A DNA stretch of 64,000 bases from Lentilactobacillus diolivorans DSM 14421 (lineage in GTDB: Bacteria > Bacillota > Bacilli > Lactobacillales > Lactobacillaceae), in the NCBI RefSeq assembly GCF_001434255.1, contig NZ_AZEY01000023.1:27407-91406 (forward strand), written 5' to 3'. A program made the position numbers and the translations under genes. The first letter of the stretch is position 1; every line of letters begins with the position of its first letter. Shown in pieces: positions 45,286 through 54,855 of the stretch. The notes under the pieces are model-generated. The model had not been told where the DNA came from and made no database searches. It saw nothing but the letters and a program-made list of their open reading frames with translations.

Positions 45286-46140
45286 ATGGAAAATTCATTT
45301 GTAATTAGTTATTTACCAGGCCAACATTTGATTCAAAAACTGAATGGCACGACCAAACTGTTGCTTTTGGTTTCATCGCTTTCTTTAATAATGATTTCGT
45401 TTGATATCAGAATTTTGATCCCCACTTTTGCACTGAATATCATTTTTTTAATTTCAGTAAAGCCTAAATGGCGGCAGATTCGCGGGATTACCTATTTCAT
45501 TGTTTTCATGAACTTATTTAATATCCTTTTGATGTACCTGGTTTCACCAACAATCGGAGTTAGTGAAATTGGCCATAGTGATGTCTGGTTTTCGATTATC
45601 GGCCGGTATGTGGTGACTCCTGAAACCCTGTTTTATCTAAGCGTCAGGTTGCTCAAAATATTCAGCATGTTTATTGCCAGTCTCTGGTTTGTCTTAAGTA
45701 TCACCCCCAGTGAGCTTGGCGTTGGGCTTTATCGGCTCCACGTCCCTTATAAGATTTGTACGGTGGTTTCATTGGGTTTACGATCAATTCCGGACATTTC
45801 CAGAAACTATCGTGAAATTAAGAATTCGCTTCAGATGCGTGGCTTGGAACTGGATAAAAAGAGAGTGTCGGTGTTTAAACGTTTAAAACAAAGTGTCACA
45901 ATTTTGATTCCGCTTTTACTGTCAACGTTTGAACGAGTTGATGTGATTGCCAGTGCAATGGATTTACGATTGTACGGAATTGGTAAGAAACGTTCCTATT
46001 ATTCTTACAAGAAGCCCACTAGAAATGATCAGTTCTTCAGGTTGATTGTGATCATTCAATTGATTGTTTTTGCGATCTATTTAGTAGTCGTTGTTTTCCT
46101 AAGACCCGCTGGTGCAGGAAGGGTGTGGTATCCATGGTAA
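45286..46140 (+). CDS. ECF transporter T component
   Basis: 284 residues. Four to five hydrophobic helices in the N-terminal half (TTKLLLLVSSLSLIMISF; GITYFIVFMNLFNILLMY) and the coupling-helix motif MRGLEL near residue 182 (the Ala-Arg-Gly type signature appears as M-R-G), with a second basic segment MDLRLYGIGKKRSYY. It couples the ATPase to the S component in the membrane. CGAGGG precedes the ATG, 20 bases after the ATPase. Its last codons overlap the next gene (ATGGTAA). Confidence 0.9.
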   Translation: MENSFVISYLPGQHLIQKLNGTTKLLLLVSSLSLIMISFDIRILIPTFALNIIFLISVKPKWRQIRGITYFIVFMNLFNILLMYLVSPTIGVSEIGHSDVWFSIIGRYVVTPETLFYLSVRLLKIFSMFIASLWFVLSITPSELGVGLYRLHVPYKICTVVSLGLRSIPDISRNYREIKNSLQMRGLELDKKRVSVFKRLKQSVTILIPLLLSTFERVDVIASAMDLRLYGIGKKRSYYSYKKPTRNDQFFRLIVIIQLIVFAIYLVVVVFLRPAGAGRVWYPW

Positions 46141-47498
46141 TTAAACCAACTGATTGGGATAAAATCGTTCAACCGTATACCGGTGATATTAGTTTGCTGG
46201 TAAATCTTATCAAGTGGCCGACGGTATACGACAAACAAACGGTATCGAAAAGATCCCCTCATGGTAAGGCGTTGAAAGACGTTTTGCTCTGGTTAAAAAA
46301 GATTGCTGAAAAATGGGGATTGAAAACCCATTTGTATCGAAATGAAGTCTTGGGGATTCAACTTGATGGCAAAAGTTCAAATCGGATTGAATCAGTTTGC
46401 CATGTCGACGTTGTATCTGTATCGGGGAAATGGCGTTTCGCTCCCTTCAGCGCAGAAGTTAGCGAGGGCAATTTGTATGGCAGAGGGACACAAGACATGA
46501 AGTTTCAACTATGGAGTAATTTGCTATCGTTAAAAATTATCAAAGATCAGGGTATTATTCCAGATAGGACGCTTCGATTGGTGATTGGAACTGATGAAGA
46601 AAGAACAATGACCGATATTAAACGCTATATCGATGAAGCCGGACTGCCGGAATTTGCGTATACTCCCGATGGGTCATTTCCACTTTGCCTTGGGGAAAAG
46701 GGCGTTTGGACAGCGAAGGTTTTTCAGAGAGTTCAAACGCGGGTTAGTCAGATTAGAACCTATCAAAGTAGTAACGCAATCTGCGATCGGGTTGATGTTT
46801 GGATACCCGAGAATGATAATAAAAGGGCAATTGAATTTTTGGTGGCCAAACAAGTGGCTTTCACTTTAGGTGAAGATAAGCGGATTATCTTCTTAGGCAA
46901 GTCTGCGCACAGCTCATTGCCCAAAGATGGCGAAAATGCGATTATTCCGGCATTAAAGTTTATTGATGTGTTTTATCAAGAAGATTGGGCAAAAACATAC
47001 GTTAAAGTGTTTACCGATTATTATGGTACTGAGATTGGAATTGGGGATGGGCAATCCCGAATGGGGAAAACCACCCTTTGTTTGAATCGAATCCGGTTGG
47101 ACAACTCTCAGTTAACTTTGATTTTGGATGCTCGGTACAACGACGATACTGACGATCGGGAACTTGAAGAATTAACGGCTAAGTCTTTACCGGATGCATT
47201 GGTCACCACGGTTTACGTTGATCCGGTTACCAAGACGGATATGAATAATCGCTTTGTTGATAAGTTGTTGAAAGTTTATTATCAAGAGAATCCCGATGAT
47301 TCAAGAGAACCGTATTATTCGGGTGGTGTCAGTTATTCGAAAGCCTATTCAGGTCGGTGTGTGGCTTTTGGTATTGAAGGAATTGATTCATCGATTCCGA
47401 AATTGGCTCACCAAACTGATGAACATGTGCCATTATCGATAATTCCTAAAACACTATCAATTTACACACGGGCACTTTACGAGTTATCGGTTATTTGA
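46134..47498 (+). CDS. M20-family metallopeptidase/amidohydrolase
   Basis: 454 residues from ATG 46134, chosen because AGGAAGG lies ten bases upstream; a GTG at 46125 is too near. It overlaps the stop of the T-component gene, showing translational coupling. Zinc ligands and catalytic residues of the PepV/ArgE-like family are visible: CHVDVV (His and Asp), LYGRGTQDMK (bridging Asp), GTDEERT (catalytic Glu and ligand Glu), and a late AHQTDEHV His. No signal peptide. In this operon it probably releases an amino acid or sulphur compound from a peptide or acyl derivative brought in by the ECF transporter. The exact substrate is unknown. Confidence 0.85.
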   Translation: MVIKPTDWDKIVQPYTGDISLLVNLIKWPTVYDKQTVSKRSPHGKALKDVLLWLKKIAEKWGLKTHLYRNEVLGIQLDGKSSNRIESVCHVDVVSVSGKWRFAPFSAEVSEGNLYGRGTQDMKFQLWSNLLSLKIIKDQGIIPDRTLRLVIGTDEERTMTDIKRYIDEAGLPEFAYTPDGSFPLCLGEKGVWTAKVFQRVQTRVSQIRTYQSSNAICDRVDVWIPENDNKRAIEFLVAKQVAFTLGEDKRIIFLGKSAHSSLPKDGENAIIPALKFIDVFYQEDWAKTYVKVFTDYYGTEIGIGDGQSRMGKTTLCLNRIRLDNSQLTLILDARYNDDTDDRELEELTAKSLPDALVTTVYVDPVTKTDMNNRFVDKLLKVYYQENPDDSREPYYSGGVSYSKAYSGRCVAFGIEGIDSSIPKLAHQTDEHVPLSIIPKTLSIYTRALYELSVI

Positions 47499-47513
47499 AA
47501 GAAGGTGTGATGA

Positions 47514-48461
47514 TTGACTTGCGATCTTTTAGAAGAGAAATTGAATCAAAAGCAAATTCTAATTTCCGACGGTGGCATGGGAACAGAATTAGAAAAACTG
47601 GGCGTCATCAATGATTCTGGCTTATGGTCATCAGATGCTTTATTGCACCATCCCGATGCGGTATACGATATTGATAGGGCTTATTTGGAAGCGGGGGCTG
47701 ATATCATTACGACGGCGACTTATCAGGCTAACCCGCTATTCTTAAAAAAACGATTGTCGACATCGACTGATAAGCCACTGATCACAAAAGCAGTTGAGAT
47801 CGCTAGACGGGCAAAAAGTGATTTCGGTAGGGATCATCCGAAGGCGCAAATGCCTTTGATTGCAGGGAGTGTCGGGCCTTATGGGGCTTATTTAAATGAT
47901 GGCAGCGAATATACCGGGAACTATCACTTATCGAAAAATGAGTTCAAAGCCTTTCACCTGCCGCATTTGCGATTACTAAAGCAGGCAGGTGTTGATTTCT
48001 TTGCCTTTGAAACCATTCCTAATTTTACCGAGGTTCAGGCTCTGGTTGAACTGTTAAGGGATAACTTTAAAGGGATTAGTGCGTGGGTATCATTTAGCGT
48101 TAATCACGTGTTTGATTTATGCGATGGGACTAACCTTGAGCAAGCAATTACTTATCTGAATCAGGTTCCTCAAATTTCGGCAGTTGGCGTTAATTGTACT
48201 GATATCGAAAATATCACGCCGATTTTGGACCGAGTAAATCTGATCTCTGAGAAGCCAATCGTTGTTTATCCTAACAATGGGGATGATTATGATTCAAATT
48301 TGGGCAAATGGGTGTCTTCACCCAATAAACCTAAATTCGCTGATATCACCTCAAACTGGATCGATAAGGGTGCCCGAATTATTGGTGGTTGTTGCAGGAC
48401 CACGCCTGATGATATTCATAACATATTTACCGTCGTTCATTCTGATCGCGTTTTTGCATAA
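47514..48461 (+). CDS. mmuM: Homocysteine S-methyltransferase
   Basis: 315 residues from TTG after AGAAGGTG. Transfers a methyl group, typically from S-methylmethionine, to homocysteine to give methionine. Evidence: GGMGTELEK near the N-terminus, DIITTATYQAN, first zinc Cys in VGVNCTDIEN, and the GGCCRTTPDDI zinc site near the C-terminus. Typical length of MmuM/YagD. Last gene of the T-box operon, ending in a long hairpin terminator. Substrate context makes S-methylmethionine uptake and use attractive; this is inference. Confidence 0.95.
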   Translation: MTCDLLEEKLNQKQILISDGGMGTELEKLGVINDSGLWSSDALLHHPDAVYDIDRAYLEAGADIITTATYQANPLFLKKRLSTSTDKPLITKAVEIARRAKSDFGRDHPKAQMPLIAGSVGPYGAYLNDGSEYTGNYHLSKNEFKAFHLPHLRLLKQAGVDFFAFETIPNFTEVQALVELLRDNFKGISAWVSFSVNHVFDLCDGTNLEQAITYLNQVPQISAVGVNCTDIENITPILDRVNLISEKPIVVYPNNGDDYDSNLGKWVSSPNKPKFADITSNWIDKGARIIGGCCRTTPDDIHNIFTVVHSDRVFA

Positions 48462-48463
48462 AC

Positions 48464-48538
48464 AAAGAGCCATTAAAATAAATCACATAATTAGGCCCGA
48501 AGCCTGACTTGCCGGATTTATCTTGATGACTCTTTTTC
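48464..48538. terminator. Long terminator between convergent operons
   Basis: Imperfect long stem: AAAGAG/CTCTTT outer arms and AAATAAATC/GATTTAT inner arms with a central GCCCGAAGCC loop region, ending in tctttttc. Serves mmuM and possibly the acetyltransferase gene on the other strand. Confidence 0.7.
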
Positions 48539-48578
48539 GTATTTATAATAGTTTAACTTAAACTTGTTATTACGAAAA

Positions 48579-49019
48579 TTACCCCGCCAACGGTTCATGA
48601 ATCATTTGAATGTGAGGAGTCGATTCAAAAATAAATGGTTGGCCATGGCTAATAAAGCCGAACTTCGTGTATAATTTTTGAACTTGGGTCTGGGCTTCAA
48701 TCTCGATTGGCATCCCAGCAAAGTCGTTTTTGATAGTGGTCATGACTTGGTCAAGTAGGTCCTTCCCATATCCTTGGCCTCGATATTCCGGGGCTGTGAC
48801 AACTCGACCAAATGTCACGTGGTCTGCTTCTTTAAAAATTCTGGCATAAGCGATCACTTTACCGTCAACCATTTTAAAAACATGAATCGCTTTAGGATCG
48901 TTCAGATCGACTTCCTGATAGATTCGTTTTTGGGCGACCACAAAGATTCTGGTTCTTAAATACAGAATGCCAAATAGTTCATTGGTTGTTAATTCATTGA
49001 ATGGTTTGATTATCCACAT
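48579..49019 (-). CDS. GNAT-family N-acetyltransferase (ElaA-like)
   Basis: 146 residues. Acetyl-CoA-binding motif A is APEYRGQGYGKDLLDQVM, with FGRVV strand before it and the C-terminal YTKFGFISHGQPF typical of ElaA-like acetyltransferases. Nine bases downstream of a marR gene on the same strand, so co-transcribed. Substrate unknown. Confidence 0.88.
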   Translation of the reverse strand: MWIIKPFNELTTNELFGILYLRTRIFVVAQKRIYQEVDLNDPKAIHVFKMVDGKVIAYARIFKEADHVTFGRVVTAPEYRGQGYGKDLLDQVMTTIKNDFAGMPIEIEAQTQVQKLYTKFGFISHGQPFIFESTPHIQMIHEPLAG

Positions 49020-49028
49020 AATAACGGC

Positions 49029-49463
49029 CTACTTTCCAGGGAATAATAGTTGATTGATTGTTTCGACGGCTTGGTAAAATTGAGCTTGCTGCTCGGCTGA
49101 TAAGTTGGCGACCAGTTGCTCAACCTGGTCGTCTGACTTACGATCCAGATCATTGGCCATTGCCTCACCGGAAGATGTTAATTTGAGTTGCACTGAACGC
49201 GAATCGGTTGGGGAGGGGATCTTTTGTAAGAAGCCCTGTTTGGTAAGTCGATTGATAATCCGGCTGGTGTAGCTCTTATCGATTTTGAGTGTGGTTGCGA
49301 TCTCCTTAGGATTGATCAAGTGATTGAGCTTAATTTCTAGTAAAATCCGGCCTTCCTGCCAGCTGATGTTGGTATCGAAGACCTTTTTATTTAGTAAGCC
49401 AAGGAGTTCGGTGTATGAGCGATTGAACTCACGGACTTTTGAAACTTTATCTAAAGGTAGCAA
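49029..49463 (-). CDS. MarR-family transcriptional regulator
   Basis: 144 residues from TTG, with AGGAG nine bases upstream. Winged-helix core: LINPKEIATTLKIDKSYTSRIINRL (recognition helix) and the wing GFLQKIPSPTDSRSVQLKLT with the conserved D-x-R. C-terminal dimerisation helix follows. Forms an operon with the acetyltransferase; likely represses itself at the inverted repeat at 49513-49543. Confidence 0.92.
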   Translation of the reverse strand: MLPLDKVSKVREFNRSYTELLGLLNKKVFDTNISWQEGRILLEIKLNHLINPKEIATTLKIDKSYTSRIINRLTKQGFLQKIPSPTDSRSVQLKLTSSGEAMANDLDRKSDDQVEQLVANLSAEQQAQFYQAVETINQLLFPGK

Positions 49464-49965
49464 GGCGTGTCTCCTTATGGTTGGGATTGGGTTAGATTAT
49501 TTTTAATTATAGATAAAGTAGTGGCTTTTGTCCACTACTTTATTGGCTGAAATAATATATTTTCGTGAATTGAGTTAGGTGAACTGTGAAGATTAAATAA
49601 TAATTTCTTGAGGATCACAGTATGGTTTTATCACCAGATCTTTTAATCAACTTTGAAAATAATGAAGTTTTATCAGACAAAATTTTGATTTTAGTAAAAT
49701 TAGTTTTTCACATCGTTATTAGGTATATAATACAAATATTAGTTAATACATATAAGACAGATTGGTTTCTTAAGAGTGCAAAATTGACGTTTCTTGGAAC
49801 ATTTTCTAATCATGAAAAAAGAGTTGGTTACTGCAGGTAGCCAACATTTTATTAACTGAAAATATAATGAGCGAGGTTGTGAAATAGAAGATTAATCATT
49901 ATAAATAACTAAGCATAGGATGAGACTTTATCTGAGACCATTTTATTGCTAAGAGAAAGAGAAGA
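49464..49965. other. Gap upstream of the McrBC-like operon
   Basis: Contains the MarR operator and, further right, AT-rich sequence that should hold the promoter of the McrBC-like operon. A 72-codon frame at 49622-49840 has a GAGG eight bases before its ATG but no recognisable product and no conserved feature; left uncalled. Confidence 0.4.
49513..49543 (-). promoter_or_regulatory. MarR operator candidate
   Basis: Perfect 12-bp arms ATAAAGTAGTGG/CCACTACTTTAT with a 7-base centre, 50-80 bases upstream of the marR start. Confidence 0.65.
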
Positions 49966-51159
49966 GTGGTGTATATTTTGGAAGAGCAAAAGTTAACTAA
50001 ATGGATTTTGGAGCATATACCAACAAAAATTTTTATGAAGATAATTCAGTTATATAAAAAAGCGGGTCCAGTTCCACATAAGATGAACAATCTAACAAGA
50101 CGAGTTTATATCACTAGAATGATGAATAGTAAGAATTACCATCAAGTTCATCGATTATTAGTCAAGGTTTTCCAAGAGGATGAACCGACAATAAAAGACG
50201 GACAACAATTGTCTGACCTTTCCAATGAAGATATTTTCAATCAAATATTGTCAGATTTTTCTCAGGAGAAAGTAGACAAAGCAACTTTATTAATTGAAGA
50301 ATTTGAAAAACGAAAACAGGTAGAGAAAAATACTAAAAGCAATGATCGAATAATTAAACTAAATAAGCAAAGAGAAGATCGCGTGTCGAAAAATAAAAAG
50401 CCCGTTGAAGAAAGGGAAAATACATTAATTCAAAACGAAGCTTTGAGGAAGCAAAACGCTAAATTATCAGATCAAGTAACATCTTTAAAAAAGCAGTTGG
50501 AAGTTAAAAAAAAGCAAAAGAAGCCAAAAAAGCAAGATCAAAATAATGAAAATGAAATTGCCAAATTAAAAGAAGAGTTAACAAAAGTTCGAAGTACCAA
50601 TGAAGATAAGATGAAAAAAAAGCAGGAAGGAAATGATAAATATTATGAAAAGTTAACGAAAAGGATTAATAAGCTAATCAGTGATAATAAGAAGTTTCAA
50701 GATAAGGTGGCAAACTTAGAGTCACATAACGACCAATTAGTTGATGAAATCACGAAATTAAAGACATCCGTTCCATTAAGTCATCCTAAGAAGAAGGAAA
50801 GTGAATCAGAAGCCACTTCCACTGTCTCTTCGAAAGAAAATGTTGCTAGGAGTCGGCATCCATTTTTACAAATTGGTGCCCCAGAGACAATAAATACAGC
50901 AAAGTTTAAAGCTCAATATCCGCAAGCAGACATACTTATTCCAGCTATATTCTATAAGCCCGAAATGCAAGCAAAAAAATATAATTCGGTAAATGAAATT
51001 CCGTTAGTGACTGGACATGAATGGCAATTTTATGATTATGTTTCGTTATACACTGAAATTCTCACAGCGGGGGATCGTTATGCGTTAAAAAACAATCCAG
51101 ATATTGAATCGGTAATTGAAATTAAAAATAAAGAAGACTTTTGGAGGCAAAAAATATAA
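49966..51159 (+). CDS. Coiled-coil accessory protein of McrBC-like system
   Basis: 397 residues from GTG (start uncertain: GTG 49969 and TTG 49978 also possible, no strong ribosome site). N-terminal basic globular part (about 1-95) is followed by a long, charged coiled coil (about 100-280; heptad-rich stretches such as EALRKQNAKLSDQVTSLKKQ and KFQDKVANLESHNDQLVDE). A C-terminal domain (about 300-397, HPFLQIGAPETINTAKFKAQ...TGHEWQFYDYVSLYTEIL) is not recognised. The stop overlaps the next start (TAATG), so it is translationally coupled to the McrB-like ATPase. It may be a target-sensing or scaffolding subunit, as coiled coils are in CoCoNuT-type relatives of McrBC. AT-rich like its partners. 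Confidence 0.75.
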   Translation: MVYILEEQKLTKWILEHIPTKIFMKIIQLYKKAGPVPHKMNNLTRRVYITRMMNSKNYHQVHRLLVKVFQEDEPTIKDGQQLSDLSNEDIFNQILSDFSQEKVDKATLLIEEFEKRKQVEKNTKSNDRIIKLNKQREDRVSKNKKPVEERENTLIQNEALRKQNAKLSDQVTSLKKQLEVKKKQKKPKKQDQNNENEIAKLKEELTKVRSTNEDKMKKKQEGNDKYYEKLTKRINKLISDNKKFQDKVANLESHNDQLVDEITKLKTSVPLSHPKKKESESEATSTVSSKENVARSRHPFLQIGAPETINTAKFKAQYPQADILIPAIFYKPEMQAKKYNSVNEIPLVTGHEWQFYDYVSLYTEILTAGDRYALKNNPDIESVIEIKNKEDFWRQKI

Positions 51160-53066
51160 TGCAAAATAAACAATTGTTTATCGGAATTTGGGATCAGCGG
51201 GATGAATATGGTTCTATAAGGGATACAGGGGGTATTATTAGGGAAAAAAGCGGCAAGCTTTTATTTAATGTGAAGATTTTAAATGAACTAAGCAATAATC
51301 AGTATCATGACATGGAAATTCATGTGTATCCCCAAGAACTTGAGAAAATAGGATTTGATAAAATTTTGACGACTAATGAAATGGCAGAAGAACTTCCAAA
51401 GTGGGTTTTTACATTTAATTTGGAAATTAAAAAAGAGCCTAGAGATAATGTGTTTGCGACTAACGTTAAACGGCTACCTAGAAATAATGATTTTCAAGAT
51501 ATGGATAAATTTGAATTAGTACCTGTTTTCCACAAGACCGAAGACATTCTTGATTTTAAAGCATTTAATCATGCTCTTTTGAATGGTAGTGCAGTTGAGT
51601 TTAATGACGCTCAATTATTAAACGATGATGAATCTTTTGCTATTTTTCAATCGGATGGTGAAGTTGATAATTCAGATACTGACCGAATATATGAGAATTT
51701 GATTATTCATGATATCCAGAATCAATACATTACTTATGATGTTCCTAGCGAGAACACTGCCATCACAGAACGTGATTGGAATAAACGTGATTGGATCGAT
51801 GCCATTTATGAAGTTGAGGACTTAAACTTAGCATTTATTCCCAGTCGTTACTTAATGGCAAAAAAGTTGGAAAAGATAGCCCCTAAAACTGAGGAACTTG
51901 TTAATACGGTTTCTGATAGTGAAAATGTGGTTAAATCAAAGCCTGAAGGTGATCGAGCCTTAGAATATAGGCTCATTGACCGATTTATCAAAATAACAAA
52001 ATCACCCGATTATGATTTAACATTTAATCTCTTGGATTTACTTAACTTCCATAATTCAATTAAGAGCAATACATTTACGATTCTCGCAGGCTTGAGTGGT
52101 ACGGGGAAGTCAAAAATCGCTTCTGCATATGCGGAAGCAATTGGAATCTTGTCAAATAATGATTCTAATAGTGATCAATTTAATCTAGTCTCAGTTCGTC
52201 CCTTTTGGCAAGATGATGCAGATCTATTAGGGTACGTTGACACATTGAGTAATAATTATCATCCAGGGGATTCTGGATTAGTTGATACATTAATAGCTGC
52301 GAATAAGAATCCAGATAAAATTTATATGGTTTTATTAGACGAAATGAATTTAGCTAAAGTTGAACATTATTTTTCACAGTTTCTTTCGGTGTTGGAAATG
52401 AAACAAGGCAGGGAACGAAACATCAAATTATATGATAAGTCACTTGAACGTCGACTTTATAATTCGGATAAATATCCATCCCAAATTAATATTGGCTCTA
52501 ATGTTAAATTTGTGGGGACAATGAATACTGATGAATCCACCTTCCAGCTATCTGATAAGCTACTAGATCGTGCAAGCATAATCAGTCTAGAAATCATTCC
52601 ATTTATGGACAAACAACCTGCCTTACAAGTTGACTCTAGTAGCTTTTCTGAAATCACTTTGGATCAGTACAATAATATGAAGGCCGATCACTCTGAGCTT
52701 AGCAAAGAAGAACTCACTTTCTTTTGGAAATTTGATCAATTGATAGAAAAACATTTACCTAACGTTGGATTGGGGTGGCGTGTTTTAAACAGTATTAAAG
52801 TCTTTTTGGCTAATGTGCCAAATTACAAAGAATTTGATCGAAAGGTGGCTCTTGATTATCAGGTAGCACAACGAATCCTGCCAAAAGTTAGGGGAACGGA
52901 ATCCATGCTCAAGGATTTGTTGACTCTCAATACTTCTTCTGATGACAAAAAGGGTCAAATTGTACAGTTATTGGATACATATTCAGAGATGTCTAATTTT
53001 GAATTATCGAAGCGTATCCTGAGTAAGAAAGAATTAGAACTGAAGGTGAATGGATTTGTTAGATAA
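51159..53066 (+). CDS. McrB-like AAA+ ATPase
   Basis: 635 residues from ATG 51159, which overlaps the stop of the preceding gene and follows GGAGG by 11 bases. N-terminal about 270 residues are unassigned and may recognise the target. AAA+ core: Walker A GLSGTGKSK (311-319), VRPFWQDDADLLGY, Walker B YMVLLDEMNLAKVEHY (about 389-404), and MNTDES (455-460), which stands at the McrB signature MNTxD/R position. McrB is a GTPase; nucleotide here is not predictable by eye. Partner of the downstream nuclease in DNA or RNA restriction. Overlaps the next gene by 17 bases. Confidence 0.88.
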   Translation: MQNKQLFIGIWDQRDEYGSIRDTGGIIREKSGKLLFNVKILNELSNNQYHDMEIHVYPQELEKIGFDKILTTNEMAEELPKWVFTFNLEIKKEPRDNVFATNVKRLPRNNDFQDMDKFELVPVFHKTEDILDFKAFNHALLNGSAVEFNDAQLLNDDESFAIFQSDGEVDNSDTDRIYENLIIHDIQNQYITYDVPSENTAITERDWNKRDWIDAIYEVEDLNLAFIPSRYLMAKKLEKIAPKTEELVNTVSDSENVVKSKPEGDRALEYRLIDRFIKITKSPDYDLTFNLLDLLNFHNSIKSNTFTILAGLSGTGKSKIASAYAEAIGILSNNDSNSDQFNLVSVRPFWQDDADLLGYVDTLSNNYHPGDSGLVDTLIAANKNPDKIYMVLLDEMNLAKVEHYFSQFLSVLEMKQGRERNIKLYDKSLERRLYNSDKYPSQINIGSNVKFVGTMNTDESTFQLSDKLLDRASIISLEIIPFMDKQPALQVDSSSFSEITLDQYNNMKADHSELSKEELTFFWKFDQLIEKHLPNVGLGWRVLNSIKVFLANVPNYKEFDRKVALDYQVAQRILPKVRGTESMLKDLLTLNTSSDDKKGQIVQLLDTYSEMSNFELSKRILSKKELELKVNGFVR

Positions 53067-54807
53067 GGTTAACCTTGTAAATAACAGGAATGAGCCTTCA
53101 CAAACTTTTACGTTTAGTGAAGATGAGTTTGCATTCAATACGCTCAACGCTAAGGAGAATTGTTTATATTCAATTATATTTGAAGGAGATGCTGAGGATA
53201 AGCTTTATATTGATGGGCTAGATTTGATTAGTGATAGTCGCATCAAACGAGATGAAAATAATAAGATGTATGTCTCACCTAGTAAAGTAGCGTTACATCT
53301 TTATAACAATGAAAAGAATAATCAGTCCAACTATTTACCTGGAATTTATCGGTTAAAAATGGTTCGAACAGGAAAGGAACCGCTTTATTCATGGATTAAG
53401 ATTGATCCAAAATTTCTAAGCAATAGCGAGTTGCATCAACTCCGTCTTGATGTTGAAAACACTATTCGTGGATTAGCAAGATCGTTCGATGCTAACGTAA
53501 ATGGAACGTTAACCAGCTATAATGACGATTTAACTAGTGAAGATTATGAGCTGCTTGCAATATTTCACCGAGAGGAACAAAATTTTCGACAAACTCTGTA
53601 TGGAATTCGTACTTTCCCAAAATTTAACATTGCGGCTCAATATAGATGGACGGTGAAATCAATTTCTCCGCTTGACAACCGGTCTGTTCAAAAAATGGCA
53701 AGCCATCCAGCAAAAAATAAGCAAAATTTTGCCAAGACACGCTTGATCAATTTTAACATTCCACAAAATAAATTATTGAAAGAGCAACTTGTTTATGTTC
53801 TGAAAAGAGTGAATTACTTAATTCAAAAGATAGAGAATTCTTCAGGATTACTTCATAGAAAAGTAAATTCTCAACATAATAGTTTTCGAGATGATCTATC
53901 CAGGCTCAAGTCCTATAAGGATGAAATCTTAGATTTCTTGAATTGTTCGTGGATGCGGAACACGTCTCTTAAAAACACACATGAAGTCAACTTATTAGGA
54001 AATATGAACTATAAATATATCTTTATGACAAAATTTGTTAAGAAGTTAAAATTAGCAGCTTCAAAGCAGACAGATTTTCATCGCCAGTATGAATATTACT
54101 GGCATCGAACAGATCTTTTGTATGAAATATGGGGATACATTCAAGTCATAAAGTCCTTAGAAAACATAGGGTTCAAGCCAATTGACGGCTGGATTTTCAA
54201 TAAAGGCCGTGAGTGCTTTGATGAGCTTAAAGATGGGACAGCCGTCACGATGGTTGGTGATCGTGTTTTAAGTTCAGAAGATCACCACTTGAAAATTAGA
54301 ATTATTTATAATCAGAGAATTTCGGCTAACAAAAATGTTACTGTTTGGACAAATGGAAGCCATAACTGGCCTGATATTAGGGTTGATTTATATGATGCAA
54401 GTGATGTAGATGGCAGCAAAACCTTAATTGGAATGCTGGTTTTAGACACAAAATATCGTAGATTAAAAGATGTTGAACGTGATGCGTGGGACCAACTTGC
54501 GTCATATTTAGATCAAATAAAGACAAGTGAGAAGTATGCTTTTACCTTGAAACGTTATGAGAGGGCAAAGAATCATAGCATAATTGACTTCTCCAAATCA
54601 ATTGTGTCAGCTGTTGGCATTCTTTACCCTAGAATCGTTTCTGATCAAGATGATGATTTAGTTCAAAGATTTTCAGGAAAAGATATCATACCAATAGGAT
54701 TGATTCCGGGAAATGGTACGGTCGATCTGAACCATTTTTTTGATAAACAAATAGGCAAACTTATCGATAAAGTAGTTTATTTAACTCGTTTTAATAATTT
54801 GTTTTAG
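53050..54807 (+). CDS. McrC-like PD-(D/E)xK nuclease (DUF2357-type)
   Basis: 585 residues; ATG after AAGGTG, inside the end of the mcrB-like gene. N-terminal part (about 1-270) looks like the DUF2357 region that contacts the ATPase (PGIYRLKMVRTGKEPLYSWI). A helical linker follows (about 245-375, HRTDLLYEIWGYIQVIKSLE). The nuclease core is at the C-terminus: Pro441-Asp442 in NWPDIRVDLYD and Asp466-x-Lys468 in LVLDTKYRRL, with a later Trp-Asp-Gln helix. All core residues are present, so it should be an active nuclease. Last gene of the three-gene operon; a type IV restriction role is likely, target modification unknown. Confidence 0.85.
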   Translation: MDLLDKVNLVNNRNEPSQTFTFSEDEFAFNTLNAKENCLYSIIFEGDAEDKLYIDGLDLISDSRIKRDENNKMYVSPSKVALHLYNNEKNNQSNYLPGIYRLKMVRTGKEPLYSWIKIDPKFLSNSELHQLRLDVENTIRGLARSFDANVNGTLTSYNDDLTSEDYELLAIFHREEQNFRQTLYGIRTFPKFNIAAQYRWTVKSISPLDNRSVQKMASHPAKNKQNFAKTRLINFNIPQNKLLKEQLVYVLKRVNYLIQKIENSSGLLHRKVNSQHNSFRDDLSRLKSYKDEILDFLNCSWMRNTSLKNTHEVNLLGNMNYKYIFMTKFVKKLKLAASKQTDFHRQYEYYWHRTDLLYEIWGYIQVIKSLENIGFKPIDGWIFNKGRECFDELKDGTAVTMVGDRVLSSEDHHLKIRIIYNQRISANKNVTVWTNGSHNWPDIRVDLYDASDVDGSKTLIGMLVLDTKYRRLKDVERDAWDQLASYLDQIKTSEKYAFTLKRYERAKNHSIIDFSKSIVSAVGILYPRIVSDQDDDLVQRFSGKDIIPIGLIPGNGTVDLNHFFDKQIGKLIDKVVYLTRFNNLF

Positions 54808-54855
54808 ATCATACACTTTAATGAGATCACAAAAGTATTCGATTAGAAATCTGTT

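Noticed and set aside
49622-49840. 72-codon open frame before the McrBC-like operon
   Set aside because: It has a GAGG before the ATG, but the product has no recognisable feature; too weak to call.
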